DNA of 7,007 nucleotides, from positions 1 to 7,007 of the forward strand of contig JAUYDU010000339.1 in the NCBI GenBank assembly GCA_030691665.1, read 5' to 3'. Position 1 is the stretch's first letter, and each line of letters begins with the position of its first letter. Below, piece after piece: positions 4,650-7,007 of this stretch. The notes beneath the pieces are model-generated. The model was not told the origin of the DNA. It saw only the letters and a program-made list of their open reading frames with translations, and searched no databases. A program made the translations under genes and the position numbers. This DNA comes from Chloroflexota bacterium (GTDB lineage: Bacteria; Chloroflexota; Dehalococcoidia; SM23-28-2).

Positions 4650-4991
4650 ATGGCGACCAAGACAGCCACCAAGACGGCCACCAAGGCGAAGATCGTTCCC
4701 TACGGCGACCGGGTTGTGGTCAAGCAGATCAAGCAGGATGAGGTGCGGGCCAGCGGTATCGTCATCCCCGACACCGCCAAGGAGAGGCCTCAACTGGGGG
4801 AGGTCCTCGCCGTGGGGCCCGGCCGCCTGGACGAGAACGGCAAGCGGGTGCCCATCGAGGTCAAGGTGGGCGAGCGCGTCCTCTTCGCCAAGTACTCCGG
4901 CCAGGAGGTGCCCCGCGGCATCCTGCCCGGCGATCAGGAGGAGTACCTGGTCCTCAAAGAGGCCGACATCCTGGCTCGCTTGCAGAGCTAG
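4650..4991 (+). CDS. groES: Co-chaperonin GroES (Cpn10/Hsp10)
   Basis: 113 aa, longer than the usual 95-100. It forms the heptameric lid of the GroEL cage. The core starts at KIVPYGDRVVVKQI (14-27), followed by the mobile loop that docks to GroEL (about 31-46, EVRASGIVIPDTAKERP), GEVLAVGPGRLDENG (50-64), VKVGERVLFAKYSGQEV (71-87) and the end EEYLVLKEADILA (97-109). The first 13 residues (MATKTATKTATKA) are a Thr/Lys/Ala extension encoded by a 12-nt tandem repeat. About four extra residues lie around PRGILPGDQ (88-96). The start has a strong Shine-Dalgarno, AGGAGGGA at 4637-4644, five bases before the ATG. First gene of the CIRCE-controlled groESL operon. Confidence 0.97.
   Translation: MATKTATKTATKAKIVPYGDRVVVKQIKQDEVRASGIVIPDTAKERPQLGEVLAVGPGRLDENGKRVPIEVKVGERVLFAKYSGQEVPRGILPGDQEEYLVLKEADILARLQS
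4654..4683 (+). repeat. 12-nt tandem repeat at the groES 5' end
   Basis: ACCAAGACnGCC is repeated two and two-thirds times in frame, giving Thr-Lys-Thr-Ala units. It accounts for the N-terminal extension of GroES. Confidence 0.7.
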
Positions 4992-4997
4992 CCGCAC

Positions 4998-5019
4998 CGC
5001 CTGCCTGCCGGCAGGCAGG
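4998..5019. repeat. CCTGCC/GGCAGG palindromic repeat between groES and groEL
   Basis: CCTGCCTGCCGGCAGGCAGG (5000-5019) is a perfect 20-bp palindrome in the 77-bp groES-groEL spacer. It lies 35 bases before the groEL ribosome site, and a near-identical copy is inside tsaD. In mRNA it could form a hairpin affecting processing or relative expression of the two cistrons (inference). Confidence 0.75.
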
Positions 5020-5068
5020 TTTGGGCCGACATCTCATTCGTCTCAAGTAGCTGAAGGAGGGGAGAGGT

Positions 5069-6694
5069 ATGCCTGCCAAGATGCTGGTGTTCGATGAGGA
5101 GGCCAGGCGCAAGCTCAAGGACGGCGTGGACGCCCTGGCCAATGCCCTGCGGGTCACCCTGGGGCCCCGCGGTCGCAATGTGATCCTGGAGAAGAAGTTC
5201 GGCCCGCCCGCGGTGGTGGACGACGGTGTCAGCGTGGCCAAGGAGATCGAGCTCAAGGACCCCTTCGAGAACCTGGGTGCCCAACTCGCCCGCGAGGTGG
5301 CTACCAAGACCAACGACGTCGCCGGCGACGGCACTACCACCGCCACCGTCCTGGCCCAGGCCATCGTCCGCGAGGGAATGAAGAACGTGGCCGCCGGTGC
5401 CAATCCCATGGCCCTCAAGCACGGCCTGGAGCGGGGGGTGGAGACGGTGGTGGAGGCCCTGCGCCAGATGGCCCGCCCGGTGGCCGGCAAGGAGCAGATC
5501 GCTCAGGTGGCCACCATCTCCGGCCACGACCCGGAGATCGGCCAGATCATCGCCGACGTCATGGAGAAGGTGGGCAAGGACGGCGTCATCACCGTGGAAG
5601 AGGGCAAGGGCATCCGCATGGAGACCGAGTTCGTGGAGGGGATGCAGCTCGACCGCGGCTACGTCTCTCCCTACTTCGTCACCAACCCCGAGCGGATGGA
5701 GGCGGTCATCGACGACCCCTACATCCTGGTCACCGACAAGCGCATCTCGGCCGTGGCCGACATCCTCCCCGTGCTGGAGCGAACCCTTCAGGTGACCAAG
5801 AGCTTCGTCCTCGTCTGCGACGACTGCGAGGGGGAGGCCCTGGCCACCCTGGTGGTCAACAAGCTGCGGGGCACCTTCAATGCCCTGGTGGTGAAGGCGC
5901 CCTCCTTCGGCGACCGCCGCAAGGCCATCCTGGAGGACATCGCCATCCTCACCGGCGGCACCCTCATCACCGAGGAGATGGGCCGCAAACTGGATAACGC
6001 CCAGGTGTCCGACCTCGGCCGCGCCCGCCGGGTGGTGGCCACCAAGGAAGACACGGTGATCATCGAGGGCCACGGCAGCGACGAGGCCATCCAGAACCGC
6101 ATCAAGCAGATCAAGGCCCAGGTGGAGGACGCCGCCTCCGACTTCGACCGGGAGAAGCTCCAGGAGCGGCTGGCCAAGCTGGCGGGCGGCGTGGCGGTGG
6201 TGAAGGTGGGCGCCCCCACCGAGGTCGAGCTGAAGGAGAAGAAGCTGCGGGTGGAGGATGCCCTGTCGGCGACGCGAGCGGCGGTGGAGGAGGGGATCGT
6301 GGCCGGCGGCGGCGTCGCCCCCCTGCGGGCCATCGCCTCCCTGGACAAGCTGGAGAAGGAGCTGACGGGCGATGAGATGACCGGCGCTCGCATCCTCAAG
6401 AGGGCGCTGGAGGAGCCGTTGCGCCTGATCTCGGAGAACGCCGGTCGCGAGGGCTCGGTGGTGGTCAACGCCGTGCGCCAGCACAAGGACGCCGAGTGGG
6501 GCTACGACGCCGAGAAGGACGAGTTCGGCAACCTGTTCGAGCGGGGGATCATCGACCCGGTGAAGGTGACCCGCTCGGCCCTGGAGAACGCGGCCTCCAT
6601 CGCAGCTCTGGTGCTGACCACCGAGGCGCTGCTGGCGGAGATACCGGAGCCGCCGGCGATGCAGCAGTCGGCGATGCCGCCCATGGAGTATTAG
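5069..6694 (+). CDS. groEL: Chaperonin GroEL (Cpn60/Hsp60)
   Basis: 541 aa, normal length. It is the ATP-driven tetradecameric folding chamber that works with GroES. The equatorial domain has TLGPRGRNVIL (30-40) and GDGTTTATVLAQ (86-97) with the ATP/Mg-binding Asp87. The intermediate domain carries the catalytic Asp397 in RVEDALSATRAAVEEG (394-409), followed by GGG (413-415). The apical domain spans about 190-375, including EGMQLDRGYVSPYFVT (190-205) and DREKLQERLAKLAGGVAVV (360-378). No key residue is missing. The usual C-terminal Gly-Gly-Met tail is replaced by EPPAMQQSAMPPMEY, which keeps Met but not Gly repeats. The start has AAGGAGG at 5054-5060, eight bases before the ATG. Second gene of the operon, 77 bp after groES, with no separate promoter seen. 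Confidence 0.99.
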   Translation: MPAKMLVFDEEARRKLKDGVDALANALRVTLGPRGRNVILEKKFGPPAVVDDGVSVAKEIELKDPFENLGAQLAREVATKTNDVAGDGTTTATVLAQAIVREGMKNVAAGANPMALKHGLERGVETVVEALRQMARPVAGKEQIAQVATISGHDPEIGQIIADVMEKVGKDGVITVEEGKGIRMETEFVEGMQLDRGYVSPYFVTNPERMEAVIDDPYILVTDKRISAVADILPVLERTLQVTKSFVLVCDDCEGEALATLVVNKLRGTFNALVVKAPSFGDRRKAILEDIAILTGGTLITEEMGRKLDNAQVSDLGRARRVVATKEDTVIIEGHGSDEAIQNRIKQIKAQVEDAASDFDREKLQERLAKLAGGVAVVKVGAPTEVELKEKKLRVEDALSATRAAVEEGIVAGGGVAPLRAIASLDKLEKELTGDEMTGARILKRALEEPLRLISENAGREGSVVVNAVRQHKDAEWGYDAEKDEFGNLFERGIIDPVKVTRSALENAASIAALVLTTEALLAEIPEPPAMQQSAMPPMEY

Positions 6695-6708
6695 CGAGGG
6701 AAAGCCGG

Positions 6709-6772
6709 CGTAGCTGCAGGGCTTTTCCCGCCTGCGGCGGGATGCGCCTCTGGCGCAAGCCCTGCAACTACG
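6709..6772. repeat. Composite three-stem palindromic repeat downstream of groEL
   Basis: Outer arms CGTAGCTGCAGGGCTT (6709-6724) and AAGCCCTGCAACTACG (6757-6772) pair at 15 of 16 positions. Inside are two hairpins, CCCGCC-TGC-GGCGGG (6727-6741) and TGCGCC-TCT-GGCGCA (6743-6757), together giving a cloverleaf-like three-way structure. 6740-6757 is identical to 3991-4008 in the DUF2851 gene. It lies 15 bases after the groEL stop and before the terminator. It encodes no protein and does not look like a tRNA. Confidence 0.7.
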
Positions 6773-6789
6773 ACAAGAACCTAGAACCG

Positions 6790-6819
6790 GGGCCGCCCCG
6801 ATCGCCATCGGGGCGGCCC
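6790..6819 (+). terminator. Hairpin terminator of the groESL operon
   Basis: A perfect 13-bp stem, GGGCCGCCCCGAT (6790-6802) with ATCGGGGCGGCCC (6807-6819), has a CGCC loop. It is followed by TGCTATTTG, a weak T-rich run. It is placed 95 bp after groEL; the stem is very strong although the U-tract is poor. Confidence 0.7.
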
Positions 6820-6821
6820 TG

Positions 6822-7007
6822 CTATTTGGGGCGGATGGCCGTATCTGACGGGTTTGATTGTGTTGGCGAATTTCTTGACGCCACTGTATCTGGGGTGGCC
6901 GTTTGGCGGCGGTTTTTGGTTGATTGAATTGAGGGGTGGTAGAGGCGGTGGACGAGGGTTTGGGCGAAGAGGCGGATCTGGCGGCGGTCGAGCCTGGGCA
7001 GGGGGAT
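6822..7007 (-). CDS. Possible 3' end of a minus-strand gene, truncated by the window edge
   Basis: A minus-strand frame is open from the window end to a TAG at 6824-6822, 61 codons. The first 25 codons (PLPRLDRRQIRLFAQTLVHRLYHP) have nearly all C or G at the third position, like the real genes here. The remaining codons lose that bias and give a polar tail rich in Ser, Thr, Asn and Gln, so a frameshift, or non-coding DNA beyond about 6930, is possible. No family is recognised. It would converge on groEL, with the strong hairpin between them. Confidence 0.35.
   Translation of the reverse strand: MPLPRLDRRQIRLFAQTLVHRLYHPSIQSTKNRRQTATPDTVASRNSPTQSNPSDTAIRPK

Noticed and set aside
6709..6772. 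tRNA gene, because of the cloverleaf-like folding
   Set aside because: There is no T-loop GTTCGA, no D-loop features and no CCA-type acceptor; the stems are repeat palindromes.
4988..6808. A 606-codon open frame on the minus strand across groEL
   Set aside because: It is the complement of a highly conserved groEL with full coding support; its His/Leu/Gly-rich product is typical of antisense frames in GC-rich genes.
6782..7007. Plus-strand open frame with an apparent membrane segment followed by a Gly/Arg-rich region
   Set aside because: It has no ATG, begins within the terminator hairpin, and the hydrophobic and RGG-like runs follow simply from a T/G-rich strand.

Overview
The window is GC-rich, densely coding bacterial DNA. 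It most likely comes from a member of the Chloroflexota (Dehalococcoidia-like or a relative). Three things point there: GC-ending codons throughout, a DUF2851 gene and CIRCE-controlled groESL of the expected kind, and many short GC-rich palindromic repeats, some lying inside genes. The repeat families are matched from memory of Chloroflexota genomes and the phylum call is an inference, not a database result.

Layout. 1-214: promoter and leader. 215-859 (+): winged-helix regulator of the COG2345/SufR type with a three-cysteine C-terminal cluster. 860-1050: non-coding spacer packed with hairpin repeats, ending in an extended -10 promoter almost on top of the next start codon. 1051-1713 (+): protein with the PP2C phosphatase fold pattern but without the catalytic acids, overlapping by ATGA with 1710-2711 (+) tsaD, the tRNA t6A synthesis gene. 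2712-2791: convergent spacer made of a G-rich tract and a heptanucleotide array. 2792-4105 (-): DUF2851 protein, coupled by a TGATG overlap to 4105-4377 (-), a small XRE-type regulator whose promoter carries a 16-bp palindrome. 4378-4649: divergent control region with the xre promoter, a 15-bp palindrome, the groES promoter and a perfect CIRCE element. 4650-4991 (+) groES and 5069-6694 (+) groEL form the chaperonin operon, followed by a composite palindromic repeat and a strong hairpin terminator. 6822-7007 (-): probably the 3' end of another gene, cut by the window edge.

How the parts work together. groES/groEL is a standard HrcA/CIRCE-repressed heat-shock operon. The XRE/DUF2851 pair looks like one self-regulated unit divergent from it. 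The pseudophosphatase-like gene and tsaD are translationally coupled, so the former may act with tsaD or merely share its transcript. The SufR-like gene stands alone; its targets are not visible here.

The most unusual signal is in the repeats. At least five families of short palindromes recur in this 7 kb. One two-hairpin module occurs twice in different outer contexts. In one of them it appears to have split a copy of another repeat, and the result is translated as the N-terminus of the DUF2851 protein. Another palindrome sits in frame in tsaD and again between groES and groEL.
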